Shown: positions 37,442 through 46,220, numbered from the stretch's first letter. The stretch is DNA of 64,000 bases from Pseudorhodoferax sp. Leaf274 (GCF_001422445.1 NZ_LMNA01000001.1:852735-916734); one strand, 5' to 3'. Numbers and translations: made by a program. Notes: a model not told the origin generated them from the sequence alone.

Positions 37442-38467
37442 ATGATCATTGCTGCAGCCGATCCCGGCGCCATCGACCGCGCCGCGCAGGCGCTGGCCGC
37501 TGGCGAACTGCTGGGCCTGCCCACCGAAACCGTCTACGGCCTTGCGGCCGATGCCGGCAACGATGCGGCCGTGGACAAGATCTACGCCGCCAAGGGCCGG
37601 CCGGCCGACCATCCGCTGATCGTCCACATCGCGCCCGGCGACGCGGGCCGGCTGCCACCGGCGCTGGCCCACTTCGCGCAGGACTGGCCGGTCTGGGCCG
37701 AGGCCTTGATCCGGCGCTTCTGGCCCGGCCCGCTGACGCTGATCCTGCCGCGGCACGCCGGCGTGGCCGCCAGGTCGGCTGGCGGGCAGGACTCCATCGG
37801 CCTGCGTTGTCCGTCTCACCCCGTCGCCCAGGCGGTGTTCCGCGCTGCCGCCGGACTGGGCGTGGCCGGCGTGGCCGCGCCCAGCGCCAACCAGTTCGGC
37901 CGCGTGAGCCCCACGACGGCCGCGCATGTGGCTTCGGAGTTCGGCGAAGACCTGCTGGTGCTCGACGGCGGTGCCTGCGACGTCGGCATCGAATCGACCA
38001 TCGTCGACGCCACGCGCGGCGTGCCCGTGCTTCTGCGGCCCGGCGGCATTGGCCGCGAGCAGATCGAGGCCGTCTGCGGCCAGCCCGTGCGCGGCAAGGA
38101 CGAACTGGCGGCCGACCCGCGCGCCTCGGGCACGCTGGCGGCGCACTACGCGCCGCAGGCCAGCGTGCGCCTGATGGACGCCGCCGCGCTGCAGGCGGCG
38201 TTGCAGGTGCTGGGCACCGAACTCGACGCGGGCGTGGACGCCACGCCCACCGTGGCCGTCTACGCGCGCAGTGCGCTGCGCAGCCCGTCGCGCCGCGTGC
38301 TCGTGCGGCGCATGCCGGCGGACCCGGCCGACGCTGCACGCGAGCTGTTCGCCGTGCTGCGCGAGCTCGACACGGTGGGCGTGCGCCTGATCTGGGTGGA
38401 AACACCGCCGCACGGTGACGCGTGGGCGGGTATACGTGACCGTTTGCAACGCGCCGCCGCCGCATGA
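37442..38467 (+). CDS. sua5: L-threonylcarbamoyladenylate synthase (Sua5 type)
   Basis: Makes threonylcarbamoyl-AMP from Thr, bicarbonate and ATP, the first step of the tRNA t6A37 modification. The N-terminal YrdC domain (about 1-205) shows LLGLPTETVYGLAADAG, KIYAAKGRPADHPLIVH, RFWPGPLTLIL and APSANQFGRVSPTTAAHV. At 341 residues it also has the C-terminal Sua5 domain (about 240-335), so it is the long form. tsaB, acting later in the pathway, is 4 kb downstream. It follows purK by two bases. Confidence 0.96.
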   Translation: MIIAAADPGAIDRAAQALAAGELLGLPTETVYGLAADAGNDAAVDKIYAAKGRPADHPLIVHIAPGDAGRLPPALAHFAQDWPVWAEALIRRFWPGPLTLILPRHAGVAARSAGGQDSIGLRCPSHPVAQAVFRAAAGLGVAGVAAPSANQFGRVSPTTAAHVASEFGEDLLVLDGGACDVGIESTIVDATRGVPVLLRPGGIGREQIEAVCGQPVRGKDELAADPRASGTLAAHYAPQASVRLMDAAALQAALQVLGTELDAGVDATPTVAVYARSALRSPSRRVLVRRMPADPADAARELFAVLRELDTVGVRLIWVETPPHGDAWAGIRDRLQRAAAA

Positions 38468-38487
38468 GCCCGGGGCTGCCTGCGCCG

Positions 38488-38493
38488 TACACT
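38488..38493 (+). promoter_or_regulatory. Possible -10 hexamer for the 38520 lipoprotein gene
   Basis: TACACT followed by CCCCGC, 27 bases before the ATG, with GGAGAGACC as ribosome site between. No -35 is obvious. Confidence 0.3.
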
Positions 38494-38519
38494 CCCCGCA
38501 ACTTTTTCTGGAGAGACCG

Positions 38520-39479
38520 ATGAGTCGAATTTCCTGGCGGCGTGCTTTGGCCGCCGTGGCCCTTGGTGCTTCGGCTGTGTTGCTGACGGCCTGCGGGTCG
38601 AGCACCACCGAGTCGGCGCTGAAGCCTGCGCGCCTGATCGTCTTCGGCGATGCCTTCTCCGACGTGGGGCAGGCGGGCGTGCGCTACACCGTCAATGACG
38701 GAACCACCAACAACTGGCTGCAGCAGGTGGCGGCGGAGTATGGGGTCCCCATCACTGCGTCGGACAGCGGCGGCTTCGGCTATGCCAGGAACGGCGCCCG
38801 CATCAAGGAGAAGCCGAACCTGCTCGGCAGTGCGGATGCGCAGACCGTCACCGAACAGGCCGCCGCCTTCCTGTCCGCCGGCAATGTGTATGGGAGCAAC
38901 GACCTGGTCTTCGTCAACGGCGGCATGTCCGACGTGATCGTGCAGGCTAAGGCGTTCCTGGCGGGCAGCCAGACCCAGGACCAGATGGTGGCCAACGCGC
39001 GGCAGGCCGGTACCGATCTCGGCGCGGTGGTCCGCAGCGTGGTGGCTTCGGGTGCGAAGTACGTGGCCGTCGCTGGCACGATCAACGTGGGCATCACCCC
39101 GTGGGCCCAGGCGACGGGGCAGGCCTCGGCGATCGAGGAAGCCAGCCTGGCCTTCGTCACCGCGCTGAAGATCTCGGTGGTCGACCTCGGCAGCAACGTG
39201 CTGATCCTGGAGGCGGACTACTACTTCAACCAGGCGCAAAGAGAGCCGAGAAACTTCTCCATGAACAATTCGGCCCAGGTGGCCTGCACCTCGACCGATG
39301 CCGGCGTCGGCATCGGCATCGGTGCCGGCGAGGTCAATTCGGCGCTCTGCACGACCAGCACCATCGCATCCGGTGTCACCTACAACAGCTACATGTTCGC
39401 GGACAAGCTGTACACCACGCCCAACCTGCAGCGCTTGTTCGGCACCTACATCTACGGCAAGCTGACCAACCGGTGGTGA
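38520..39479 (+). CDS. SGNH-fold lipoprotein, probable pseudoenzyme
   Basis: A 319-residue predicted lipoprotein (lipobox LLTAC, Cys near 25) with the SGNH/GDSL esterase fold but a degraded active site. Block I reads FGDAFSDVG, with Ala45 where the catalytic Ser should be. Block III reads NGGMSD, with Ser137 in place of the oxyanion Asn. The C-terminal FADKLYTT keeps Asp295 but has Tyr298 instead of His. The oxyanion Gly block is YARNGARI. The frame is intact and a strong terminator follows, so it is not a decayed gene. Homology to the neighbouring intact SGNH protein (39547-40683) is clear. A binding or structural role is inferred. Confidence 0.85.
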   Translation: MSRISWRRALAAVALGASAVLLTACGSSTTESALKPARLIVFGDAFSDVGQAGVRYTVNDGTTNNWLQQVAAEYGVPITASDSGGFGYARNGARIKEKPNLLGSADAQTVTEQAAAFLSAGNVYGSNDLVFVNGGMSDVIVQAKAFLAGSQTQDQMVANARQAGTDLGAVVRSVVASGAKYVAVAGTINVGITPWAQATGQASAIEEASLAFVTALKISVVDLGSNVLILEADYYFNQAQREPRNFSMNNSAQVACTSTDAGVGIGIGAGEVNSALCTTSTIASGVTYNSYMFADKLYTTPNLQRLFGTYIYGKLTNRW

Positions 39480-39504
39480 GCACCGCACTGGCTGCCAACG
39501 ACGA

Positions 39505-39530
39505 AGAGCCCCGCGGGGCTCTTTGTTTTT
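39505..39530 (+). terminator. Intrinsic terminator after the SGNH-like lipoprotein gene
   Basis: AGAGCCCC-GC-GGGGCTCT stem (8 bp) followed by TTGTTTTT, 25 bases past the stop of the plus-strand gene. The minus strand lacks a T run beyond TTC, so it serves mainly the plus-strand gene. Confidence 0.88.
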
Positions 39531-39546
39531 GGAGGCGCTGAAACGG

Positions 39547-40683
39547 TCAGAGCCAGTTCTTGGCTTTCAACGCATCGAGCGCCATGTCGCGCATCAGGCT
39601 GTGGCCGTAGGGCGTGGGATGCACGGAGTCGGCGAACAGGAAGCGCGAGGAGTTCGGCAGCGTCGTTGCGGTGGTGCAGGTCAGCGAAGGGGCCAGGAAG
39701 TCGTCCGCGCCATTGAACTTGTTGGTGCACGCTGGAGTGCTCGTGTCCGTGAGTCCGAACGCGGCGGGCGTGACCGAGTGCTGGGAGTTCTGCGCATAGA
39801 AGTCGACCTGCAGCACCTCCGCCGTTCCGTCGAGCCCCGCCTTGAGCGCGGCATTGAACGTCGTTGTCATCAGATCGACCAGTTGCTGCGAGCCCGGCAG
39901 CGCTTTTTCCGCTTCCAACGTCGCAGGCGTCTTGCTGATGTTGGGCAGGTTCATGACCACGACGCGCTTGGCACCGTTGGCGACGATCTGCGTCTTGACC
40001 AGTGCCGCGAGCTCGGCACCTGCCAGGCCCAGTGTCGGGATGATCGTGGCGGCCGCGTTCTGTACGGCGGCCTGGGTGGCCGCCGCGATCTGTCCGGGTG
40101 TCGCACCGCCCGCCGCGGCGGCTTGCGCAGCTGCCATTCCAATGGCCGCGAGTTCGTCTGTCTTGACGAAGACATCGTTGGCGCCTGCCAGCACGGTCAC
40201 GAGTTCGCGGTCCGTGAAGCGGCCTCCCGACACCTTCAGATGCTTGTCGATCTGCTGTTGGACGGGCACGGTCAGCTGGCCGAGTTGTGCCTGTTCCTCG
40301 ATGGGCGAGTTCTTGTTCCACGGTCCGACCGGATCGCTCACACGCGATCCACCCTGGCCATAGGCCGTGCAGTCTGGATGGTCGGTGGGTGTCGCCGCGA
40401 GGGCGGCAAAGGCGCCGCTGGCTTCCAGCCCGGTCTGCGCCGCGCAGGGCGCCGCCAGCCCCAGCTGGACCGACAACTGCTCGATCCAGATCTCGTTGCC
40501 CCCGCCGTTGACCGTGTACTTCCCGCCGCCCAGGGCCGCGATGCCCGGCGTCTTGTAGCTGCCGACGTCCGACAGGCTGTCGCCGAACGACACCAGCCGG
40601 CTGTAGGTCGGGTCGTCACCGCCGCCGCAGGCGGCCAGCGCCACGGCCGCGAGCACGGCGAGACAAGTTTTCTTCAGTTGCAT
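39547..40683 (-). CDS. SGNH/GDSL hydrolase lipoprotein (intact active site)
   Basis: A 378-residue predicted esterase or lipase. The lipobox LAAC places it on the outer membrane or exported. Active-site blocks are complete: FGDSLSDVG with the catalytic Ser, YGQGGSRV, VLAGANDVFV with the oxyanion Asn, and FADSVHPTPYGH with the Asp-x-x-His pair. Start at MQLKKTCLAV with AAAGG upstream; the frame stays open much further, into dacB DNA, but those codons are not used. It is convergent with the Ser-less relative at 38520. Natural substrate unknown. Confidence 0.92.
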   Translation of the reverse strand: MQLKKTCLAVLAAVALAACGGGDDPTYSRLVSFGDSLSDVGSYKTPGIAALGGGKYTVNGGGNEIWIEQLSVQLGLAAPCAAQTGLEASGAFAALAATPTDHPDCTAYGQGGSRVSDPVGPWNKNSPIEEQAQLGQLTVPVQQQIDKHLKVSGGRFTDRELVTVLAGANDVFVKTDELAAIGMAAAQAAAAGGATPGQIAAATQAAVQNAAATIIPTLGLAGAELAALVKTQIVANGAKRVVVMNLPNISKTPATLEAEKALPGSQQLVDLMTTTFNAALKAGLDGTAEVLQVDFYAQNSQHSVTPAAFGLTDTSTPACTNKFNGADDFLAPSLTCTTATTLPNSSRFLFADSVHPTPYGHSLMRDMALDALKAKNWL

Positions 40684-40856
40684 GGAGTACCTTTCATCGG
40701 CTCGAATCACAAGAGAACGGGTCTGGCAAGGTGCTTGCTCACAAAATTTACAGCCAGACACGCGCAAGCGGCCGATTTTTGAACGAAACCCTGCGCTATT
40801 CGACGAAAGAAGGTGTGCAAATTCCCTTGTCATCGGGCGTTTGCATGCAGTAGTCC

Positions 40857-42299
40857 TCAGCGATCGTCGTCTGCCGCCCAATCGAGCAGCGCGTCCAGCG
40901 CCGGCCGCGCTGCCGGCGCATTGGCGTGGTTGAGGATGCCGACCACCACGTACCGCTGCCCGCTGCGGCCGCGCACGTAGCCGGCCACCGAGGCCACGTC
41001 GCGCAGCGAGCCGGTCTTGAGCCAGGCGTTGCCGACCACGTTGGCCAGCCCGCGTTCGCGCATGCGCTCGGTCGTGCCATCGACGCCGGCCAGCGACAGC
41101 GACTGCAGGTAGGTCGCAGCATCGGCATGGCGGCTGGCGCGCACCAGCATGCGCGCCAGCGCGCTGGCGGTGATGCGCTCGTCGCGGCTCAGGCCGGCGC
41201 CGTTCTCCAGCACCGGGGCCGGCGTGGCGCTGCCGACGAAGCGGCGCCACCAGGCGGCGATGGCTTCGCGCCCGTCCTCCATGCGCGCCGGCAGCCGACG
41301 CTGGGCCGCCAGCGTCAGCAGCAGCTGCTGGGCCATCACGTTGTTGCTGCGCTTGTTGACGTCGGCGATCACCTCGGCCAGCGGCAGCGAGGGCGCCTCC
41401 AGCAGCAGCCGCGCCTGGCTTGGCCGGCGGCCCTGCCGGGCGCTGCCGTCCACCTGGCCACCGGTGGCGCGGAACAAGGCCAGCAGCGCACGCTGCGCAT
41501 AGCTGGCCGGCTCCACGTAGGCCACGGCCCAGTCGCGCTCGCCGCAGCGGGCGGGGTACTGGCCGAGCAGGCGCACGGCGTTGGGGTCGGAGAAGTCGGC
41601 CTGCAGCGTGGTGCGCCAGTCGCCGCAGGCCTGGCCGCGGGCCAGCGGCACCTGGTCCGGCACGGCCACGCCGGTCAGCGGCGGTTCGCTCGTCACCAGC
41701 GCCGTGCCGTCGGCCTGCGGCGCGAAGCGCAGGATCAGCGCCTTGAAGTTGACCAGCAGCCCGTCGGGTGCGACGTTGTAGGGCCGCAGGGGCTCGTTGT
41801 CGAAGGCGGCCGGGTCGTGCGCGGGCACCTCGAAGATGCTGTTGTCCAGCACCATGTCGCCCCGCACCTGGCGCACGCCGGCGGCCTGCAGCGCACGGAA
41901 GGCGCCGTCCACGCGTTCGAGCACGAGCTTGGGGTCGCCGCCGCCTTCGATGTACAGGTTGCCGTGCAGCACGCCATCGGCGACCGGGCCGTCGGCGTAG
42001 AAGCGTGTCTTCCAGGTGAAATTCGGGCCGAGCTGGTCCAGCGCGGCCAGCGTGGTCACCATCTTCATGACCGAGGCCGGGTTCATGGCTGCGTCCACGC
42101 GGTGGGCCAGCCGCGGCGCGGTGTCGTCCAGCGGCTGCACCAGGAAGGCGGCGGCATCGCGCGGCACCTTGGCCTGGGCCAGCGCCGTCGCCACGGCGGG
42201 CGGCAGCGGGCGTTCGGTGCCGGGCGGGGCGGCCCCGCTGGACAGGCTCAACATCCACCCCGCCAGCAGCGGGACCAGCCGGGAGAAGGGCGACCACAT
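40857..42299 (-). CDS. dacB: D-alanyl-D-alanine carboxypeptidase/endopeptidase PBP4
   Basis: Class C low-molecular-weight penicillin-binding protein that trims or cleaves peptidoglycan peptides in the periplasm. It is 480 residues with an N-terminal signal peptide (about 1-24). Catalytic motifs are Ser76-Val-Met-Lys79 (PASVMKMV), the SNN motif in KRSNNVMAQQ, and KTG in LKTGSLRDVASVAGYV. The inserted domain typical of PBP4 lies between the first two motifs. The 173-base AT-richer gap to the SGNH gene downstream probably holds that gene's promoter. Divergent from tsaB. Confidence 0.96.
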   Translation of the reverse strand: MWSPFSRLVPLLAGWMLSLSSGAAPPGTERPLPPAVATALAQAKVPRDAAAFLVQPLDDTAPRLAHRVDAAMNPASVMKMVTTLAALDQLGPNFTWKTRFYADGPVADGVLHGNLYIEGGGDPKLVLERVDGAFRALQAAGVRQVRGDMVLDNSIFEVPAHDPAAFDNEPLRPYNVAPDGLLVNFKALILRFAPQADGTALVTSEPPLTGVAVPDQVPLARGQACGDWRTTLQADFSDPNAVRLLGQYPARCGERDWAVAYVEPASYAQRALLALFRATGGQVDGSARQGRRPSQARLLLEAPSLPLAEVIADVNKRSNNVMAQQLLLTLAAQRRLPARMEDGREAIAAWWRRFVGSATPAPVLENGAGLSRDERITASALARMLVRASRHADAATYLQSLSLAGVDGTTERMRERGLANVVGNAWLKTGSLRDVASVAGYVRGRSGQRYVVVGILNHANAPAARPALDALLDWAADDDR

Positions 42300-42327
42300 G
42301 GCGCGCGAGTCTACCGGCGGCCCATCG

Positions 42328-42333
42328 GATAAT
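42328..42333 (+). promoter_or_regulatory. Possible -10 hexamer directly before tsaB
   Basis: GATAAT (one mismatch to consensus) ends seven bases before the ATG at 42341, predicting a leaderless or nearly leaderless tsaB message. No -35 is visible in the 41-base dacB/tsaB gap. Confidence 0.4.
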
Positions 42334-42340
42334 CCCGGCC

Positions 42341-43060
42341 ATGCAACCCGTTTCCTCCCCAGCGCGCCTGCTGGCGTTCGACACCAGCACCGAAAGCCTG
42401 TCGGTGGCGGTGTGCATCGGTGCGCGCGTGTGGGAGTGCAGCGGCCCTGGCGGCGCGCAGGCGTCCACCACGCTGCTGCCCATGGTGCTGGACCTGCTGC
42501 ACCAGGCCGGGCTGGCGCTGGCGCAGCTCGATGCCATCGCTTTCGGCTGTGGGCCGGGCTCGTTCACGGGCCTGCGCACGGCGTGCTCGGTGGCCCAGGG
42601 GCTGGCGTTCGGCACCCGTGCGCAGCACCCCGAAGGCGTGCCGCTGCTGCCGGTCGACACGCTGCTGGCCGTGGCCGAGCAGGCACGGCACGTGGCCGGG
42701 GCCACCGAGGTCGTGGCCGCGCTGGATGCGCGCATGGACGAGGTGTATGCGGGCCGCTACCGTTTCGAGCACGGCCGCTGGCTGCAGGACGGCGACTTCG
42801 ACCTGCTGGCGCCCGAGGCGCTGGCCGTGCCGCAAGGCTGGACGCTGGCCGGCAATGCGGCTGCGGCCTACGGCCCGCGGCTGGCCGGCGCACCGGGCGT
42901 GGCCGTGCTGCCGCTGGCCACCGCCATGCTGCGGCTGGCCCCGCAGTTGCTGGACGCCGGCCTTGCCGTGCCTGCCGAGCAGGCGCTGCCCCGCTATGTG
43001 CGCAACAAGGTCGCCAAGACCACGGCAGAGCGCATGGCAGAGAAGGCAGCGGCCCCGTGA
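42341..43060 (+). CDS. tsaB: t6A biosynthesis protein TsaB
   Basis: Scaffold partner of TsaD in transfer of threonylcarbamoyl to A37 of ANN-decoding tRNAs. At 239 residues it has the ASKHA-fold opening LLAFDTSTESLSVAV and the family signature FGCGPGSFTGLRTACSVAQGLAFG, then ALDARMDEVYAGRY. It is followed by rimI with a GTGA overlap and then a uracil-DNA glycosylase gene, a common betaproteobacterial arrangement. Confidence 0.96.
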   Translation: MQPVSSPARLLAFDTSTESLSVAVCIGARVWECSGPGGAQASTTLLPMVLDLLHQAGLALAQLDAIAFGCGPGSFTGLRTACSVAQGLAFGTRAQHPEGVPLLPVDTLLAVAEQARHVAGATEVVAALDARMDEVYAGRYRFEHGRWLQDGDFDLLAPEALAVPQGWTLAGNAAAAYGPRLAGAPGVAVLPLATAMLRLAPQLLDAGLAVPAEQALPRYVRNKVAKTTAERMAEKAAAP

Positions 43061-43527
43061 GCGCGCTGCCGGAACTGACGGGCGAGGCCCGTTTCGAGCC
43101 CATGACCGAGGCGTGGCTGTCGGCGGTCGTCGCCATCGAGCAGCAGGCCTACACCCATCCGTGGACGCGCCGCAATTTCCAGGACGCACTGGCGTCCGGC
43201 TACCAGGCGCAGGTGCTGCTGGGCGACACCGAGGTGCTGGGCTACTTCATCGCGATGAAGGGGGTGGACGAGGTGCACCTGCTCAACATCACGGTGGCCC
43301 CCAGCCACCAGCGCCGCGGCTGGGCCCGCGTGATGCTCGACGCGCTGTGCCTGTGGTCGCGCGGCCAGCGCGCCCAATGGCTGTGGCTGGAGGTGCGCGT
43401 GAGCAACCTGCGCGCGTTCCAGATCTACGCGGCCTATGGCTTTCGGCGCGTGGGCCAGCGCAAGGGCTACTACCCCGAGTCGGCCTTCAAGCGCGAAGAT
43501 GCCATCGTCATGAGTCTGCAACTGTGA
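43057..43527 (+). CDS. rimI: Ribosomal protein S18-alanine N-acetyltransferase
   Basis: GNAT-fold enzyme that acetylates the N-terminal Ala of ribosomal protein S18. At 156 residues it has HPWTRRNFQDALASGYQ near the start, the acetyl-CoA loop VAPSHQRRGWARVMLDAL, and the C-terminal NLRAFQIYAAYGFRRVGQRKGYY with the Tyr typical of RimI. The GTG start overlaps the tsaB stop. Confidence 0.94.
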   Translation: MSALPELTGEARFEPMTEAWLSAVVAIEQQAYTHPWTRRNFQDALASGYQAQVLLGDTEVLGYFIAMKGVDEVHLLNITVAPSHQRRGWARVMLDALCLWSRGQRAQWLWLEVRVSNLRAFQIYAAYGFRRVGQRKGYYPESAFKREDAIVMSLQL

Positions 43528-43540
43528 GCGCGCGCTGCTG

Positions 43541-44446
43541 ATGGCCCTGGAACTCGATGCGCGCCAGCGCGCGATGCTGGAGGAGATGCATGTGCGCGTG
43601 TGGTGGCCGCAGGCACCGGCCGCGGTGGAGCAGCCCACGCCCCAGGCCGTGCCTGCCGCTGCAGCGATCTCGGAGCCCATCTCTGCGCCGATCCCCGCTC
43701 CGGTCCCTGCGCCGGCCGTCGTGGCGCGGGCCACCCCCGCCGTGGCGCCACCCGCACCTGCGCCCCAGCCCGCCCGGCCCGCCGTGGCGCCGGCCGACGA
43801 TGGCCGTGCCGCCGCCATTGCCGCCATGGACTGGCCTGCACTGCAGCAGTCGGTGGCCGGGTGCGAGGCCTGCAAGCTCTGCGGTACGCGCAAGAACACC
43901 GTGTTCGGCGTGGGCCCCACCGCGCCGCAGGCCGATGCGCCGCCGCGCGTGGACTGGCTCATCGTCGGCGAGGCGCCCGGCGAGCAGGAAGACCTGCGCG
44001 GCGAGCCCTTCGTCGGCCAGGCCGGCAAGCTGCTGGACAACATGCTGCGCGCCGTCGGCGTCAGCCGGCATGGCGAGGTGCGCGGCGCGCAGGCCGCCTT
44101 CATCGTGAACGTGCTCAAGTGCCGCCCGCCCGGCAACCGCAACCCCGCGCTCGACGAGGTCGCGCAGTGCGAGCCCTTCCTCAAGCGCCAGATCGCGCTG
44201 CTGCAGCCCAGGATCATCCTGGCCGTGGGCCGTTTCGCCGTGCAGTCGCTGCTGGCCGGCAGCGTGCCCGACGTGCAGACCCAGCCGCTGGGCCGGCTGC
44301 GCGGCAAGGTCTACCGCTACGAGGGCGTGCCCGTGGTCGTGAGCTACCACCCGGCCTATCTGCTGCGCAGCCTGCCCGAGAAGGCCAAGGCCTGGGCCGA
44401 CCTGTGCCTGGCCATGGAAACGGTCAAGGCGGTCGAGTCGCCGTGA
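43541..44446 (+). CDS. Family 4 uracil-DNA glycosylase, iron-sulfur type
   Basis: Removes uracil from DNA. At 301 residues it has a lineage-specific Pro/Ala-rich spacer (about 25-90) followed by the catalytic domain. Cluster ligands are visible as Cys108-x2-Cys111 (or Cys114) and Cys194-x15-Cys210. Active-site blocks are VGEAPGEQEDLRGEPFVGQAG and the C-terminal VSYHPAYLLR. The 3' end overlaps the convergent transporter gene by 23 bases. Confidence 0.94.
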   Translation: MALELDARQRAMLEEMHVRVWWPQAPAAVEQPTPQAVPAAAAISEPISAPIPAPVPAPAVVARATPAVAPPAPAPQPARPAVAPADDGRAAAIAAMDWPALQQSVAGCEACKLCGTRKNTVFGVGPTAPQADAPPRVDWLIVGEAPGEQEDLRGEPFVGQAGKLLDNMLRAVGVSRHGEVRGAQAAFIVNVLKCRPPGNRNPALDEVAQCEPFLKRQIALLQPRIILAVGRFAVQSLLAGSVPDVQTQPLGRLRGKVYRYEGVPVVVSYHPAYLLRSLPEKAKAWADLCLAMETVKAVESP

Positions 44447-45326
44447 CGGCACGCCGCTCGGGCCACAGCACCGAGGCGATCGCCAGCACCATGAGGCCCA
44501 TCGCGGCCCAGTCCTGCCAGTGCAGCGATTCGCCCAGCCACCAGGCGCCGCTGAACACGCCGAGGATGGGGATCAGCATCACGCCCAGCGTGGAGGCCAC
44601 CGGCGGCAGCGCCCGCGCCAGCGAGAACCAGACCACCTGCGCCAGCGCGAAGATCAGCACGCCGTTGTAGAGCACGGCGCCCCAGACGGCCGGCGTCGGT
44701 GCCGTCCATCGTTCGCGCTCGAACAGCCAGGACAGCACGGTCATGATGACCATGCTCATGGCCGTCATCCAGAACACCAGCGCGGGCGTGGACACGGGGA
44801 TGGTGTGGCGCCGCATCTTCTGCGTGCCGACGGCCCAGGTGGCCGCGCCCACCAGGGCCAGCAGCACGCCCAGCGGCCGGCCGGCCATGTTCGACAACTC
44901 GTGCCACAGCAGCAGCAACACGCCCAGCGCGGCCGCGGCCACGCCGGCCCAGGCGCGTGCACGCAGCCGCTCGCCGAAGAACAGCGCGCCGAACACGGCA
45001 GAGAAGATCGGCATCGAATAGCCCAGGATGGCCGCGCGCCCGCTGGACAGCGCCTGCACCGCCAGCACCATCAGCGCGTGCCAGATGAACATGTTGGTCA
45101 CGCCCAGCCAGAACAGTTCGCCCCAGTGGCGGCGCGGCACGGCCAGCGGCTGGCGCAGCACCAGCAGGCCCAGGCCCAGCAGCGGCGCGCCGATCCACAG
45201 CGAGAGGACGCGGAAGGTGATCGCCGGGTAGCCCGTCACGCCGATCTTCATGACCGGCCAGTTCAGTCCCCAGACGAGGGTGAGCGCCACCAGCATGGCG
45301 GCTTGTCTCGTGCTCAGTGCCTGCAT
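44424..45326 (-). CDS. EamA/DMT family transporter
   Basis: A 300-residue inner-membrane protein with ten predicted helices in two EamA repeats (about 7-140 and 150-290). Typical features are LVWGLNWPVMKIGV at the start, ALSSGRAAILGYSMPIFSAVFGALFFGERL in the first repeat, and ASTLGVMLIPILGVFSGAWWLGESLHWQDWAAMGLMV in the second. Such proteins export metabolites or amino acids; the substrate cannot be told from sequence. It is divergent from pyrF (51-base gap). Confidence 0.9.
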   Translation of the reverse strand: MQALSTRQAAMLVALTLVWGLNWPVMKIGVTGYPAITFRVLSLWIGAPLLGLGLLVLRQPLAVPRRHWGELFWLGVTNMFIWHALMVLAVQALSSGRAAILGYSMPIFSAVFGALFFGERLRARAWAGVAAAALGVLLLLWHELSNMAGRPLGVLLALVGAATWAVGTQKMRRHTIPVSTPALVFWMTAMSMVIMTVLSWLFERERWTAPTPAVWGAVLYNGVLIFALAQVVWFSLARALPPVASTLGVMLIPILGVFSGAWWLGESLHWQDWAAMGLMVLAIASVLWPERRAVTATRPP

Positions 45327-45365
45327 AGGCGGGCGATGGTAGCGGGGCCGGTGGTTGGCGGTTCG

Positions 45366-45371
45366 TAAAAT
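45366..45371 (+). promoter_or_regulatory. Possible -10 hexamer directly before pyrF
   Basis: TAAAAT ends six bases before the ATG at 45378, the same spacing as at purE. A leaderless pyrF transcript is implied if it is used. No -35 seen. Confidence 0.4.
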
Positions 45372-45377
45372 CGGGGC

Positions 45378-46220
45378 ATGACCTTTCTCGACATGCTGCG
45401 CGGTGCCGAGCAGCGCAATGCCTCGCTGCTCTGCGTGGGCCTGGACCCCGACCCGGCCCGCTTTCCTGCCGCGCTGCGTGGCGACGCCAGCCGCATCCAC
45501 GACTTCTGTGCCGCCATCGTGGACGCCACGGCCGACCTGGCCATTGCCTTCAAGCCGCAGATCGCCTACTTCGCCGCGCACCGCGCCGAGCACCAGCTCG
45601 AACGCCTGATCGCCCACATCCGCCGCGCCGCCCCGCACGTGCCCGTGATCCTGGACGCCAAGCGCGGCGACATCGGCTCCACCGCCGAGCAGTACGCGAT
45701 CGAGGCCTTCGAGCGCTACGGCGCCGATGCGGTCACGCTGTCGCCGTTCATGGGCTTCGATTCGGTCGAGCCCTATCTGCGCTACCAGGGCAAGGGCGCA
45801 TTCCTGCTGTGCCGCACCTCCAACCCTGGTGGCGACGACCTGCAGAACCAGCGCCTGGCCGGCGTCGATGGCCAGCCCCTGCTGTACGAGCACATCGCAC
45901 GGCTGGCGCAGGGGCCATGGAACCGCAATGGGCAGCTGGGCCTGGTGGTGGGCGCGACCTACCCGTCCGAACTGGAGCGCGTGCGCGCGTTGGCGCCCAC
46001 GGTGCCGCTGCTGATTCCAGGCGTCGGGGCGCAGGGCGGCGACGCCGCGGCCACGGTGCGTGCGGCCTGGCGCGGCGACAACGCGCAGACCACGGGGCCG
46101 GTGGTGGTCAGTTCTTCGCGGGCGATCCTGTACGCGTCGTCGGGCGATGACTTCGCCGCCGCGGCGCGGCAGGAAGCGCTGCGCACGCGCGACGTGCTGC
46201 ACGCGGCCCGCGCGGCCTGA
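45378..46220 (+). CDS. pyrF: Orotidine 5'-phosphate decarboxylase (type 2)
   Basis: Last step of UMP synthesis. At 280 residues it is the longer 'type 2' form, with [17 protein letters not shown] at the start, [13 protein letters not shown], the catalytic Asp-x-Lys-x-x-Asp signature in [17 protein letters not shown], and [17 protein letters not shown] for phosphate binding. It is far from pyrE (556). It ends 24 bases from the convergent lrgB stop, with the palindrome GGCCCGGGCC in the gap. Confidence 0.97.
   Translation: MTFLDMLRGAEQRNASLLCVGLDPDPARFPAALRGDASRIHDFCAAIVDATADLAIAFKPQIAYFAAHRAEHQLERLIAHIRRAAPHVPVILDAKRGDIGSTAEQYAIEAFERYGADAVTLSPFMGFDSVEPYLRYQGKGAFLLCRTSNPGGDDLQNQRLAGVDGQPLLYEHIARLAQGPWNRNGQLGLVVGATYPSELERVRALAPTVPLLIPGVGAQGGDAAATVRAAWRGDNAQTTGPVVVSSSRAILYASSGDDFAAAARQEALRTRDVLHAARAA

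Noticed and set aside
38520-39479. Treating the Ser-less SGNH gene as a decayed pseudogene
   Set aside because: The frame is full length with start signals, lipobox and terminator, and codon use is normal, so pseudoenzyme fits better than pseudogene.
40684-40856. Possible small gene in the AT-richer gap between dacB and the SGNH gene
   Set aside because: Only very short frames without ribosome sites are present; the region is better read as promoter DNA.
39547-42735. A 1062-codon minus-strand frame joining the SGNH hydrolase to upstream sequence
   Set aside because: Residues before MQLKKTCLAV are the out-of-frame reading of dacB and neighbouring DNA; the lipobox and ribosome site place the SGNH start at 40683.
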